Shown here piece after piece: positions 49,246 through 61,100 of a DNA stretch of 64,000 nucleotides (positions are counted from its first letter, which is position 1; each line of letters begins with the position of its first letter). The DNA comes from Ctena decussata (taxonomy: Eukaryota > Mollusca > Bivalvia > Lucinida > Lucinidae). The translations under genes and the position numbers were made by a program. The notes under the pieces are model-generated. The model had not been told where the DNA came from, made no database searches, and saw nothing but the letters and a program-made list of their open reading frames with translations. The stretch lies in the NCBI GenBank assembly GCA_963989385.1, contig OZ022502.1, positions 8,695,001 through 8,759,000 on the forward strand, in the 5' to 3' direction.

Positions 49246-49605
49246 AAAATGGCTTCAAACAGCTCAGTGGTTTCAGAGGAGAAGATGTTTGAAACTGTTC
49301 ACAGGAGACAGAATCTCAGTGTTCTTGAACAAAGTTTCAAGGTCATAGGCCTTTTGGTTCTGGAGAAAAAGATTTTGAAGGGTTTTTACCATATATGGGC
49401 GTGGCGGCCATCTTGGTCATGTGACCCAGATACCCAAACAAACTTTCGTTCCCCAACCTAGGTAGGCTCCATATTAAAAATATGGCTTCAATCGGCCCAG
49501 TGGTTTCAGAGAAGAAGATGTTTGAAAATGTTGACGACGGACAGACGACGGATGCCTGGCTATAATATAAGCTCACCCATGAGCCTAAAGGCTCAGGTGA
49601 GCTAA

Positions 49606-49774
49606 TAAAATGTATCTAAATGTTTTTATTCTTTATATACATGATTTGAAAGATTATTTTGCACTCCTTTTGATAAAGAGAATTTTCCCTTCAAACAGTA
49701 GTAAATTCACTGAAGTGAACAAAATCTTTAGTTAATTAACTTTATATACACTAAGAGTAAAGTACTATGCTAAA
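49606..49774. other. Short AT-rich spacer
   Basis: Non-repetitive-looking DNA between two Helitron-like elements. Nothing recognised. Confidence 0.5.
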
Positions 49775-52149
49775 CAAGAGGGCCATGAGGCCATGAATCG
49801 CTCACCTGAGCAATTGGCAAAGTGGCTTTTTCTTATATATCTGAAATTGTCAAAATATGCGTCTTGGGTCAAAAGCCAAAGAATGATCATGACCTCTTGT
49901 ACTCATAAATCTTCATGTTCTCATTAAAACAACCATATATACCATTTTAGGCCAAAATCTTCAAAACTTTCCATGAAATCTTATGTTATAGAATTTTCCC
50001 ATATTTGACCACGCCGGAAAAATGGTCAAGGTAAACCCAAGGTCATCATTTGAACAGTCTTGGTAGTACTCTAGTACTCTATGCTACTTACCAAGTTTCA
50101 AGGCTATTGGTGTATTGGTTCTGGAATAGAAAATTTTTATAGGTTTATACCATAAATGGGTATGGTGGTCATGTTGGTCAGGTGACCTGGACCGTTCAAA
50201 GAAAGTTTTGTTCAATCAACCCCTGGAGGCTCTATATGAAATGTGTTTACAAATGGCCCTGTGGCTTTTGAGGAAATGTTTGAAACAGTCAAAAAATGAG
50301 AGATCTGGGTCAAAGAATGACCTTGACCTCTTGTACTCAATATTCTTGATGACCTCATTTAGATGACTGTATAATATACAATTTTAAGGCCAAAATCTTC
50401 AAAACTTCCCATGAAATCTTATGGTCTAGCATAAAAAAAGGTCAAGGTCAACCCTAGGTCATAATTTGAACAATTTTTTAACTCCAGTACCCAATGCTAC
50501 ATACCAAGTTTCAAGGCCATCGGTCAATTGGTTCTGGAGAAGAAGATTTTTTTAAGGTTTTTACCATATATGGGCATGGCTGCCATGTAGATCATGTGAC
50601 CCAGACCATTTGAAGAAATTTTTGTTCCCTCAACCCCTGAAGGCTCTATATGATTTTTGGTTACAATTTGCTCTGTGGCTTTTAAGAAGAAGTTTTAAAT
50701 TGTCAAAAAATAAATGAGAATTCAGTCAAAGGTCAAAGAACGACCTTGAAATCTTGTACTCATGATTCTTCATGTACTCATTAAGATGACTGTATTTACC
50801 AATTTTTAGCCATAAATCTTCATAACTTTCCATGAAATCTTATGCTCTAGCATTTTCCAATATTTGACCTTGCCATAAAATGGTCAAGGTAAACCCAAGG
50901 TCATCATTTTGAACCATCTTGATTGTACTGGAGTACCCAATGCTACATACCAAGTTTCAAGGCCATCGGTCAATTGGTTCTAAAGAAGAAGATTTTTAAA
51001 GGTTTTTAACATATATGGGCATGGCCGCCATGCTGGTCAAGTGACCTGGACCGTTTGAACAAATTTTCATTCCCTCAACCCCTGGAGGCTCTGTAAGAAA
51101 TTTGGTTACAATTGACCCAGTCGACTTTGAGGAGATTGTCTGAAATTGTCAAAATATGAATGTGCTGGGTCAAAGGTCAAAGAAAGACCTTGACCTCTTG
51201 TACTCATAAATCTTCGTGTACTAATTAAAATGACTGTATTTACCAATTTGTAGGCCAAAATCTTCAAAACTTTTCAAGAAATCTTATGTTCTAGCATTTT
51301 CCCATATTTGACCTTGCCGTAAAAAAGGTCAAGGTCAACCCAAGGTCATCATTTGAACAATCTTGATAGTCCTCAAGTATCCAATACTACATACCAAGTT
51401 TCAAGACCATCGATCAATTGGTTCTGGAGAAGAAGATTTTAAAGGTTTTTACCATATATTGGCGTGGTGGCCATATTGATCATGTGACCCAGACCATTTT
51501 AACAAATTTTCATTGCCTCAACCCCTGAAAAGTCTATATGAAACTTGGTTAAAATTGACCCAGTGCCTTTTGAGAAGACTGAGAAGACTGTCTGAAATTC
51601 TCGAAAAATGAGATACCTGGGTCAAAGATCAAAGAATGACCTTGACCTCTTGTACTCACAGATCTTCATGTACTCATTAAGATGACTGTATTTACCTATT
51701 TTTAGACTGAAATCTTCAACAGTTTCCAAGAAATCTTTAGTTCTAGCATTTTCCCATATAAAAGCACCAACAACCAAATTTGAACTTACTGTAAAACAGG
51801 TCAAGGTCAACCCAAGGTCATAATTTGAACAATCTTGGTAATACTCGTGTACCCAATGCTACATACCAAGTTTCAAGACTATCAGCCTATTGGTTCTGGA
51901 GAAGAAGATTTTTTAAGGTTTTGACCATATATGGACATGGCGGCCATCTTGGTCATGTGACCAAGACTGTTTGAACAATTTTCCGTTCCTAAAACCTCAG
52001 GAAGCTACACATGAAATTTGGTTACAATCGGCCCAGTGGTTTCAGGGGAGAACGGAGAAGTCGTTTGAAATTGTTGACTGACGACGGACAGATGACGGAA
52101 CATGCCAATACTATAAGCTCCCCCGGAGCCGCTGGCTCAGGTGAGCTAA
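49775..52149 (-). mobile_element. Helitron-like element M
   Basis: The left end is CAAGAGGGCCATGAGGCCAT, then CGCTCACCTGAGC. The right end is GACGACGGACAGATGACGG, hairpin GGAGCCGCTGGCTC and AGGTGAGCTAA. Five units of about 420-465 bp carry CAATGCTACATACCAAGTTT, GGTCAATTGGTTCTGGAGAA, CATATATGGGCATGG and GACCTTGACCTCTTGTACTC. Some units hold GGGTCAAAGGTCA, a direct repeat with one-base spacing. The frame at 51622-51810 is a unit read-through. Confidence 0.8.
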
Positions 52150-52252
52150 AAAAGTTTCTAAAACACATTATATACACTTTTATTAACACGTAACATCAGA
52201 ATTTTGGTCATTTTTTCTTCCCCTCCCCTTTAAGTTTAAATCTAGGTTATAC
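52150..52252. other. Short spacer
   Basis: About 100 bp between elements. Nothing recognised. Confidence 0.5.
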
Positions 52253-52600
52253 CAGAGGACCACTGGTCCTGTAGCTCACCTGAGTCACTGTGTCCTCACC
52301 ACTCATGCGTATGTAGCAAATTCTGCAATATGGCTGAATTTCTAAATTATCCAGGATTGTATGCCTGTCCTAGTTATCAGCAAGATTTAGTGAAGTTTCA
52401 ATATAAAATTAAGTTACTATGCCGAGAACAAGGTCAAATATGGGCTATTTAAGCATTCGAAGGCGAGTAACTCCAATGCAAAATGTAAAAAATAGTTGAA
52501 TTTCAATCTCATCTGAGGGCCTGTTCTGGTTAAAAGCAATTTTGATCATGTTCCGATAAATATATGGCTTCAATTGCAGACATTTACTGAATAACAATAA
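52253..52600 (-). mobile_element. Helitron-like end fragment N (F/S type)
   Basis: Starts CAGAGGACCACTGGTCCTGT, then AGCTCACCTGAG, and contains GGCGAGTAACTCC, as at the left ends of F and S. No matching TAA end follows before the next MITE, so only this end survives. Confidence 0.65.
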
Positions 52601-52886
52601 TTGGGCCAAACACGAGAAAACCAACAAAGTGGTTGTGTGCCCACCGCAGACTCAGATAAGCCTGGGCATCTGCCCAGTCTGATCAGAGTCTTCACTAAGA
52701 GCTTAAAGGGTAGCTTAGGGTCTAAGCTAGCTTCATAGGAACAGTGAAAACTCTGATCAGACTGACCCTAAGCTTCTCTTTAAGCACTCAGTGAAAACTC
52801 TGATCAGACTGGGCAGAGGCCCAGGCTGATCTGAGACTGCGCTGAGGGCACAACCACATTGTTGGTTTTGTCGAGTCGCGGCTCAT
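52601..52886. mobile_element. Foldback MITE of 286 bp
   Basis: Outer arms GAAAACCAACAAAGTGGTTG and its inverse at the right (AACCACATTGTTGGTTTT). Further inside, GGGCATCTGCCCAGTCTGAT/CAGAG returns inverted. A second inner pair CTCTGATCAGACTG is repeated around 52786 and 52798. The target duplication is not clear. It abuts the putative exon at 52918-53183, lying just past its donor site. Confidence 0.75.
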
Positions 52887-52917
52887 ATCTAAAATTACTG
52901 TCAGTATCTAAAATTAC

Positions 52918-53183
52918 CTCAAAATCGACTTCATTCCAATGTCCCCAGCCTTCGTTATCGGGTGCTTGTTCACACTGTTGAGCTTTCTCGTTAGAACATA
53001 TATGTACTTCGTGACTATTAAATGTCTCAAACTTCAGTGAGTAAGTATTAAGTCCTATGTGAGCACTGTATGGTAGGTTGTATGTGTAGTTATTGAGGTA
53101 CGACAGAGTAGCGTCTTTGTTTCTGTCGCCGAGGGTAAAGTTGAGTTCAGGAATAGTGATTTTCACATGATGCTCACTGTCAT
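52918..53183 (-). CDS. Putative internal exon, protein unrecognised
   Basis: On the minus strand a strong acceptor (TTTTATTTGTTTCAG) precedes 266 bp: two bases that complete a split codon, then 88 codons with no stop, ending GAG before the donor GTAATT at 52917. The peptide starts DSEHHVKITIPELNFTLG and includes YLNNYTYNLPYSAHIG, FETFNSHEVHIC and EGWGHWNEVDFE. The mixed polar composition with aromatic residues suggests a beta-rich extracellular or ligand-binding fold, with two cysteines (HIC, QQC) that might pair. I recognise no family; a distant FAMeT-like or galactose-binding-like fold is only a guess. The frame stays open past the donor into the MITE. It is the best host-gene evidence here, but the flanking exons are outside the window or unidentified. 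Confidence 0.5.
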
Positions 53184-53842
53184 CTGAAACAAATAAAACA
53201 TTTTATCAGAATCTTTATTATATGACCACAGTTTCATTTGCTCATTCAAAGTCATACGTGAGTCAGTATTTTTCAATAACTGACCAGTGAGTAGGTCTGT
53301 ATCACATTTTAAGCTGATGCTATTTGTATTTTCACAATGTGACATTTCAAGATGTTACTTCGCAAGACAATACCATGTCTTATCATGGGAAACTGAATTT
53401 ACACTAATCAGGTAATAAAATGATTACTGATCTGTATTTCAATGAATATGCATACTGACCTCCGCTTCTTCTCAGTCAAAATGTAGTTTGCAGGTCGATA
53501 AAACTGCATTATCACCTCGAGGAAGGTCAATAATTGTACACTATTACTTTTAACATTTCTAGCATTTCTAGCCTTTATTGTTCTATTCAAAGGTGAGTGG
53601 GTATACTTGCAGAGGCAGTAACTCTACTATTTCTGCCTCCCAAGCCTGTGGGGGTCTACTCTCAAAGCAAAGAATTTGCTCCACTTAAAGGAAAGAATTT
53701 GCTCCTAGAGGAGCAAATAGAACCCCATTTCAAAGAGCTATCCAATCCAGAGAAGCAAACAGGAATTCATGAAAGTTAATATAACATTATTTTCAGAAGA
53801 CACAGGGGGCGTTTATTAGAGCAGGAGCATTTGTTATGATTT
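53184..53842. other. Putative intron plus dispersed-repeat piece
   Basis: DNA upstream of the putative exon on the minus strand. The short minus frame at 53163-53345 runs across the acceptor and is not supported. At about 53605-53780 lies a copy of the GAGCAAATTC/AAAGAATTTGCTCC family also seen at 16730-18180 and 18905-19930. Confidence 0.5.
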
Positions 53843-54553
53843 TCAGCTCACCTGGCCCGAAGGGCCATAGTGAGCTATTGTTATACCAATGCGTCCGGCG
53901 TGCGTCGTCCCGTGCATCGTCCGTCAACACCTAAAAACAAAATTTCAAACATCTTCTTCTGTAAAACAACTGGTCCCATGATTCTCAAATTTCACATGGA
54001 GCATGACCTGACACCAGGGTCTCAGAATTGTAAAATTGGGTCAGGCTGAAAATCCAAGATGGCAGCTGTTACTAAAAATAGCAAAAACAACAAAATAAAC
54101 TTCCTCTCCAGAACCACTGGGTATATTTGTCTGAATTTTGGCATGGTACATCAGTGAAACCTTGGTATTCAAAATTTTAAAAATGAAAAAATCTGTAGCG
54201 GAGTTTTGTCACAGTGACCTACTTTCTGTTTACGAGTGTAATTTTGCTCCAATGCCACTGTCAGAAAACGACTTATTCAAACAACTTCAAACAACTTCTT
54301 CTGTAAAACCACTGAACCCATAGGTCTCAAATTTCACATGGAGCATGACCAGACTGCAGGGTTTCAAAATTGTAAAATTGGGTCAGGTCAAGAATCCAAG
54401 ATGGCCGCCGTTACAAAAAATAACAAAAACAACAAAATCAACTTCTTCTCCAGAACCGTTTGGTAAATTTGGTTGAAAGTTTGCATAAAAGATGAATGGG
54501 ACCTTGGGATGATTAAAATTGTAAAAATGAAAAAAATCTATCAGAGTGACCTA

Positions 54554-55019
54554 TACTCGAAAAAAATATTAAAGGGTCAAACTTTTACCCCGCGATTTCT
54601 TGAACATTTCAAACATTTGGTAAAATAAATCATTTCCACCTTCCATTTCATTCATTTTACAAGTTTTGTACACATGAAGTTTGAAAATATAGCCTATATC
54701 TTGACCAAGTCCAGACTTCAATTCACACTACCCTCAAAAAAAAAGTTTTTTGAAGTCCATAGGGAACAAATTCACCAAAATTTTTTATTTTGCCAATTCT
54801 AAATTTTTTTAAAAAATTGCTCAATAGTCATCAAGTAGGTCAGCAAGGGGTAGTTTGACTTAAAGCTTGACCTTGGTCAAGACAAAGGCTATAGGTTCAA
54901 GCTTCACGTGTATAAAACTTGTAAAATGAATAAAATGGAAGGTAGAAATGATCTATTTTACCAAATGTCTGAAATGTTCCAGAAATCGCGGGGTAAAACT
55001 TTGACCCTTTTTTTGAGTA
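54554..55019. mobile_element. Foldback MITE P, 466 bp, TA duplication
   Basis: TIRs of about 145 bp: TACTCGAAAAA, GGGTCAAACTTTTACCCCGC and GATTTCTTGAACATTTC at the left correspond to the inverse at the right. The centre is AT-rich. The flanks GACCTA/TATTTAGCG resemble the intact family sequence GACCTACTTAGCG, giving a TA duplication. The 95-codon + frame at 54908-55195 crosses the boundary and is not a gene. Confidence 0.85.
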
Positions 55020-55727
55020 TATTTAGCGCTTACAAGACCGATTTTGCTCAAATGTCATTATCTCAAGAAAACGAAATCGATTCTGGTCAGATTTGGTCAG
55101 AAATGGTCCTTGAATGGAATTATTTCAATTTTGTGCCAGTTGACTATCCAAGATGGCCACCATGGGGGCTGTTACTAAAAATAGCACAAACATAAAAATG
55201 ACAATTACTCAAGAACCCTTGAATGGAATAGACCTTTTTCACACTGTTTCTGCGCATGCGTGTACCTCTTAGGTAACGCGATATTTTACGATGATCGGCG
55301 AGACTTTACATAAATTGGGCAATTGGATTTTAAGGCATTGAGACTTTCAATGTAATCAGTTAAAATTAATTGTTTTAATCATTTCTGTCTGATTTCTTTT
55401 CGTTTTAGAAAAGCTTGGCACAAAGATCATGTAAAGTGAAAGGCATATCGCAAAGAGAAATATTTATTCCTAATTATTTCATCTATTACCTGACATCTAG
55501 CCTGGCTACAGTCGAATCTGTATATTACTCTGGTGGTCAGATTCGCCTGGTAACTTTCAGAAGAGGTTCTGCAATATGATACTCTTCTCACAAATTCTTA
55601 AGTTAATAAAAGCAACGTTACAAGTGCCATAAAGTGCCCATTAGACTAGCAGAGATCTTTATCTCCATCACCCTCAGAAATCAATTAGTTTTGGTTTCTC
55701 AATCTGTCTGTGAATTTTAGGGGAAGA

Positions 55728-55951
55728 GTTTAAAACCTGGAATGGAACACAGTGGAATGGAATGGAATGGATGACATAATCTACTGTGAATTGGTTACAA
55801 TTGCTCCAAGAGCATGGGACAGTGGTTCTCTTCAGAAAGAAATGACTTCTTCAGAGGGAAAATTCTTTCCTTTAAAAGTGCAATTCCAAATCGATGGAAA
55901 AAGGTGGACAAGACCATTCCAGTCCACTGTGTTCCATTCCACATTTTAAAC
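55728..55951. mobile_element. Foldback MITE T, 224 bp
   Basis: Ends GTTTAAAACCTGGAATGG and CCATTCCACATTTTAAAC, followed inward by AACACAGTGGA in both arms. The centre carries a piece of the dispersed GCAAATTC family. Open frames at 55752-56091 merely cross it. Confidence 0.75.
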
Positions 55952-56552
55952 AACGCCATATTAGAAGATCTGATAGTATATTATTTCAACAGTGGCAAAT
56001 TTACATTATGGCCAGCTGTCTTAAACCAATAACAGGCGATCAGCTGTATCACATTTTTCATTCTAATGTTAACAGATTCTGTCCTCACTAGTCATGATAT
56101 GATTCATGACAGTAGGACTTCTCTTAAATCAGGCGTGTATGCATTGGATCTTGATTGGTGCTGATCAGATCAAAATATGTTTTTTTTTCATACATTTGAA
56201 TGTAGATGTATTAATTGTCTGTTCTTAAAATTTCTCCAGAGGTGTTTGAATTTTTTGTAGATAATTTATTTTACTCTAAATTCTTCAACCATGAGCTACA
56301 TATATGTCTTTCTCCCTATTCTAATTTGAACAAATCAATGTGTCATAATTCTTTGGTGACTAGGCTTCATTGTGATAACACATAGTCAATCTTCTCTTAA
56401 ATGGGCCAAACAAGTTTCAACAGAGTAGACCCAGATAAGACTGTTCAGGGGAAATATGAACAGTGTTTGGCATTTACTTAATTTTCTGTAAAACACTCAC
56501 TCAAGCATAAAATGAATTAGTCCAAAACCTAAATGTAGATTTTTTTCTTAAA
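55952..56552. other. Element Q interior, nothing recognised
   Basis: AT-rich DNA with only short frames and no supported feature. Confidence 0.45.
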
Positions 56553-58467
56553 CAAGCAAATTCGGTGAATTTATATCCCCCGCCGAAGTGGCCTTGATTT
56601 GTTTATGGTTGTTTTGAGTTTCATAAAATTTTAAGTTTCATAAAATTGTTTTCACTGGTTACTTAGGAGGCTGAACTTGTGGATTGTACATAAAATCAAG
56701 GGCAATATCTCTGGGATAAGTAAGGCAGAAGCTGGAGCTGTTCATCTTAAACACTTGCCTCAGCATCACTGCACTATAATGATACATTTTAAATTCGGTT
56801 ACAAGAAATTTTCTTTGTCAGCACCCTACTAATGGCTAATTTGTGGATTTTAAATTAATTCAAGGGCATTAAATCATGCACTACTGAAGAGATTATGACA
56901 AAACTTAATGTGCACTGCCTTGTCATGACAATATATAATTATTATAAGTGTCATGAAATTCCATTTATTGGTTACTTAGTTATGACTCAATTTGTTGATT
57001 TTAAGCCAATTCAAGGGCAATAACTCATTGCTTACTGAAGCAATTCTGACAAACTGCAAGATGCACCAATGTGTTATGGTGATACATATTTTGTATAATT
57101 TTCATAGAATTCTATTCATTGATAAGTTAGTTATGGCTGGAAATGGCAATCTCACATTGATCCAAGGGCAAAAATTCATGCACTTTTGATGCCATTCTGA
57201 TGAAACTTTATGTGCATATCCACTTTATGGTGATACATAATTATTCAGTTTAAATTTCATGAAGTATTGGTTACTTGTTAATGCCTCATTTCACTGATTT
57301 TAAGTCAATTAAAGGGCAATAACTCCTGCATTACTGAACTAGTCTGATGAAACTTTATGTGCCACAGCACGTTATAGTGATATATACTTATTTGAAGTTT
57401 CAAGAAATTCCGTCCAGTGGTTACTTAGTTATGGCTCTGGATGGACAGACAGAAGCGGGCCAAATAAAGGGCAATAACTCATGCATTACTGAATCCAGTC
57501 TGAGGAAACTTCATGTGCATCAGCACATCATAGTGATATATATTTATTTTAAGTTTCATGAAATTCTGCCGAGTGGTTACTTAGTTAAGGCTCATTTCAT
57601 TGATTTCAAGTTAATTAAAGGGCAATAACTCATGCATTACGGAAGCCAGTCTGATGAAACTTCATGTGCAGCAGCGCGTTATAGTGATATAAACTTATTT
57701 TAAGTTTCAAGAAATTCCGCTCAGTAGTTACTTACTTATGGCTCATTTCATTGATTTTAACCCAATGAAGGGGCAATAACTCATGCATTACTGCAGCCAG
57801 TCTGATGAAACTTCATGTGCCACATCGCATTACAGTGATATATAATTATTTTAAGTTTCATGAAATTCCGTCCAGTGGTTACTTAGTTATGGCTCTGGAT
57901 GGACAGACAGAAGGACGGGCGGGCCGAAAAAGGGCAATAACTCAAGCATTACTGAATCCAGTCTAAGGAAACTTCATGTGCATCAGCACATCATAGTGAT
58001 ATATATTTATTTTAAGTTTCATGAAATTCTGCCCAGTGGTTACTTAGTTAAAGCTCATTTCATTGATTTCAAGTTAATTAAAGGGCAATAACTCATGCAT
58101 TACTAAAGCCAGTCTGATGAAACTTCATGTGCAGCAGTGCGTTATAGTGATATATACTTATTTTAAGTTTCAAGAAATTCCGCTTAGTGGTTACTTAGTT
58201 ATGACTCATTTCATTGATTTTAAGCCAATAAAGGGGCAATAACTCATGCATTACTGAAGCCAGTCTGATGAAACTTCATGTGCCGCATCGCGTTACAGTG
58301 ATATATATTTATTTTAAGTTTCATGAAATTCCGTCCAGTGGTTACTTAGTTATGGCTCCGGACGGACGGACGGAAGGACGGACGGACAGACAGAAGGACG
58401 GACGGACAAACAGACGGACGGACGGACATGGAGAAACCTATATCCCTCCCCCTTCGGCGGGGGATAA
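56553..58467 (-). mobile_element. Helitron-like element R
   Basis: The left end is CAAGC, hairpin AAATTCGGTGAATTT, then ATATCCCCCGCCGAAG. The right end is a long GGAC tract (58360-58428), CCCTCCCCCTTCGGCGGGGG and ATAA. CCCCCGCCGAAG and CTTCGGCGGGGG are the asymmetric inverted repeat. Units of about 155 bp carry GGGCAATAACTCATGCATTA, TTTAAGTTTCATGAAATTCC and GGTTACTTAGTTATGGCTC. Three units plus a GGACAGACAG tract form a block of about 464 bp that is itself repeated (about 57483 and 57947). Confidence 0.78.
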
Positions 58468-58523
58468 AAATCAATGGGCTCAGGAATTAATTGTCTTTAG
58501 ATAGCTTCATATTCTCTAAACAC

Positions 58524-58567
58524 GGAGGGGGTGGGGTGGGGGATGGGGGTGGGGTGGGGGGTGGAGG
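58524..58567. repeat. G-rich tract
   Basis: GGGGTGGGG-type runs on the + strand with at least four G blocks, so a G-quadruplex is possible. Confidence 0.9.
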
Positions 58568-58977
58568 TCTTGACTAATACTGATCTGATCAGTTGGACAA
58601 ACCTGAATCTGCAAACAGTGTAGACCATGATGAGACTGCTCTGGAAAGGTATAAACACTCTTTTGCTTTTACTCATTTTTTCTGTTAAACACCCCCTCAA
58701 CTATAAAATGAACCAGTCCAAAATCAAAAGATACAATAATCCATTACAGAAAATTGGTGGCCCAGGTTTAATGTATTTAGTTTCCTGTTCTCAACGCCTG
58801 TTGAGTTATAAAAACAAGTTGCCACAGAACATTAGCTTTATCAGATTGACCATCTGTGTTTACATCTTCAAATTGCTTCTTACATAAAAATCTGCCGCTG
58901 CAGCACCATGAAAGGCTGGACAAAAGGTCAGCAAAGTCGCTAACCAAGATTTGGGAAAAATCTCAGATGCAAGTAAC

Positions 58978-59023
58978 CAGACCCTATGTTCCTTTGCAGG
59001 GCATATATTGAACATAGGGTCTG
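58978..59023. other. Perfect 14 bp inverted repeat
   Basis: CAGACCCTATGTTC and GAACATAGGGTCTG with an 18-base loop. Probably the centre of an old foldback element next to S. Its function is unknown. Confidence 0.8.
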
Positions 59024-59095
59024 TAGCCAGACTACCTGACATCTACCGTCCATTTCTTTGAACGAGGTCTGAACAATCAGAAAACCAGAGGACCA

Positions 59096-61100
59096 TTGGT
59101 CCTGTAGCTCACCTGAGTCCATGCATCCTCAGCACTCAGGGGTAAGTAACTCTAAGGCAAATTGTACAATATGACAGAATTTTGAAGTCTGCATCTTGAG
59201 AACATTTCTGTAAAACTTTTGTCAAAATATCTACTGTAACACAGAAATAAATGCTAATTTACATTTTTCCCATTATAAGTCTATGGAAACTTTAAGTTGC
59301 CATCGCAACAAACCACATGGGCAACAATAATAAAAAACTGTAATTCAATAGAGGCTATTACTAAGATCCTTTCAGTAAAGTTTCAGGTTTATCCTCCAAT
59401 TAGTTTCTGAGTAGATGATTTTTGAGTATGTTTTCTGTTTTTAACCATTTGGTTACCATGGCAACCAGACAAATTGTGCCATTTGCATAAATTTCATGCG
59501 GTTGCTAGAGGACTACTCCAGGAACAATTCTGTAAAAGTTTTGTCAAAATATCTGCAGCCATATAGCTATGAATGAAAATTTTCAACTTTCCTATCATAA
59601 GTCAATGGCAACTTAAAGTTGCAACAGAAACAAAACTACTGGAGCAACTGCCATGAAAAACAGTATTTTTATAGAGGCTAGTATTAAGATCCCTTCTGTA
59701 AAGTTTCAGCTGTATTGGTCTCATAACTTTTGAGATGATTTTTTAACAATTTTTCAATTTTTCCATTGCCATGGAAACCGGCCAAATTCTGCAATTTGCA
59801 TAAATTTAATAAGGCTGCTTGAGGACTACTCAAGGAACATTTCTATGAAAGTTTTGTCATAATATCTGCACCGACATAGCAATAAATGCAAATTTTCTAT
59901 TTTTGCCATTATAAGTCAATGGCAACTTTAAGTTTCCATAGCAACCAAACTGCTAGAGCAATTGCCAAGAAAAACAGTACTTTTATAGAAGCCAGTACTA
60001 AAACCATTTCTGTGAAGTTTAGCCTTATTGGTTGCATAGAGATGATTTTTTAATATTTTTTCTTTTTTAATCATTATGTTGCCATGACAACCAGGCAAAT
60101 TGTGCAATTTACATAAATTTCATGTGGTTGATAGAGGACTACTCAAGGAACATTTCTGTAAAAGTTTTGTCAAAATATCTGCAGTGACAGAGCAATAAAT
60201 GCAAACTTTCTATTTTGCCATTTTAAGTCAATGGCATCTTTAAGTTCCCATAGCAACCAATTGCTAGAGCATTTGCCAAGAAAAACATTACTTTTATAGA
60301 AGCCAGTACTAAGATCCTTTCTGTGAAGTTTGGGCTTTATTGGTTCCATAGTTTCTGAGGAGATGATTTTTGAATATTTTTTTTTATTTTTAATCATTCG
60401 GTTGCCATGGCAATCAGCCAAATTGTGCAATTGGCATAAATTTCATGTGGTTGATAGAGGACTACTCAAGGAATATTTCTGTAAAAGTTTTGAATACATA
60501 TCTGCACCGACATAGCAATAAATGCAAATTTTCTATTATGCCATTATAAGTCAATGGCAAATTTAAGTTCCCATAGCAACCAAACTGCTAGAGCAATTGC
60601 CAAGAAAAACAGTACTTTTACAGAAGCCAGTACTAACATCCTTTCCATGCAGTTTGAGCTTAATTGGATGCATAGTTTCTGAGGAGATGATTTTTGAATA
60701 TTCTTTCTATTTTTAATCATTCGGTTGCCATGGTAACCAGCCAAATTGTGCAATTTACATAAATTTCATGTGGCTGATAGAGAACTACTCAAGGAACATT
60801 TCTGTAAAAGTTTTGTCAAAATATCTGCAGTGACAGAGCAATAAATGCAGATTTTCAATTTTTCCCATACAAGTCAATGGAAACTTTAAGTTGTCATAGC
60901 AACCAAAGTTCTGAAGCGATTTGGATAAAAAACAGTGTTATTGGTCCCCCCTGCCTATAGATGTCATATGTGAAATTTGGTTACAATGGGCCTTGTAGTT
61001 TCAGAGGAGATGTCATTTGAAAATGTTGATGGAAGGACGGACGACGGATGCCTGCCTATACTATAAGCTCACCTGTGAGCCTTCGGCTCAGGTGAGCTCA
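59096..61100 (-). mobile_element. Helitron-like element S
   Basis: The left end is CAGAGGACCATTGGTCCTGT, then AGCTCACCTGAG. The right end is GGAAGGACGGACGACGGATG, hairpin GAGCCTTCGGCTC and AGGTGAGCTCA (CTCA for CTAA), followed by T. Units of about 315 bp carry GTTGCCATGGCAACCAGCC, TGCATAAATTTCATGTGG, GAGGACTACTCAAGGAAC and TAAGTCAATGGCAACTT. Frames on either strand (60170-60430, 60330-60515, 60544-60753) are unit read-throughs. Confidence 0.8.

Larger units (their letters stand above)
46942..49605 (-). mobile_element. Helitron-like element K (M family, left part lost, split by L)
   Basis: One and a half units of the M type (CAATGCTACATACCAGG, TTCTGGAGAAGAAGA, ACCATATATGGGC) run to GACGGACAGACGACGGATGC, hairpin GAGCCTAAAGGCTC and AGGTGAGCTAA, followed by T. 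Its own sequence is about 46942-47175 and 49246-49605. The left end was not found and may have been lost against J. Confidence 0.65.
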
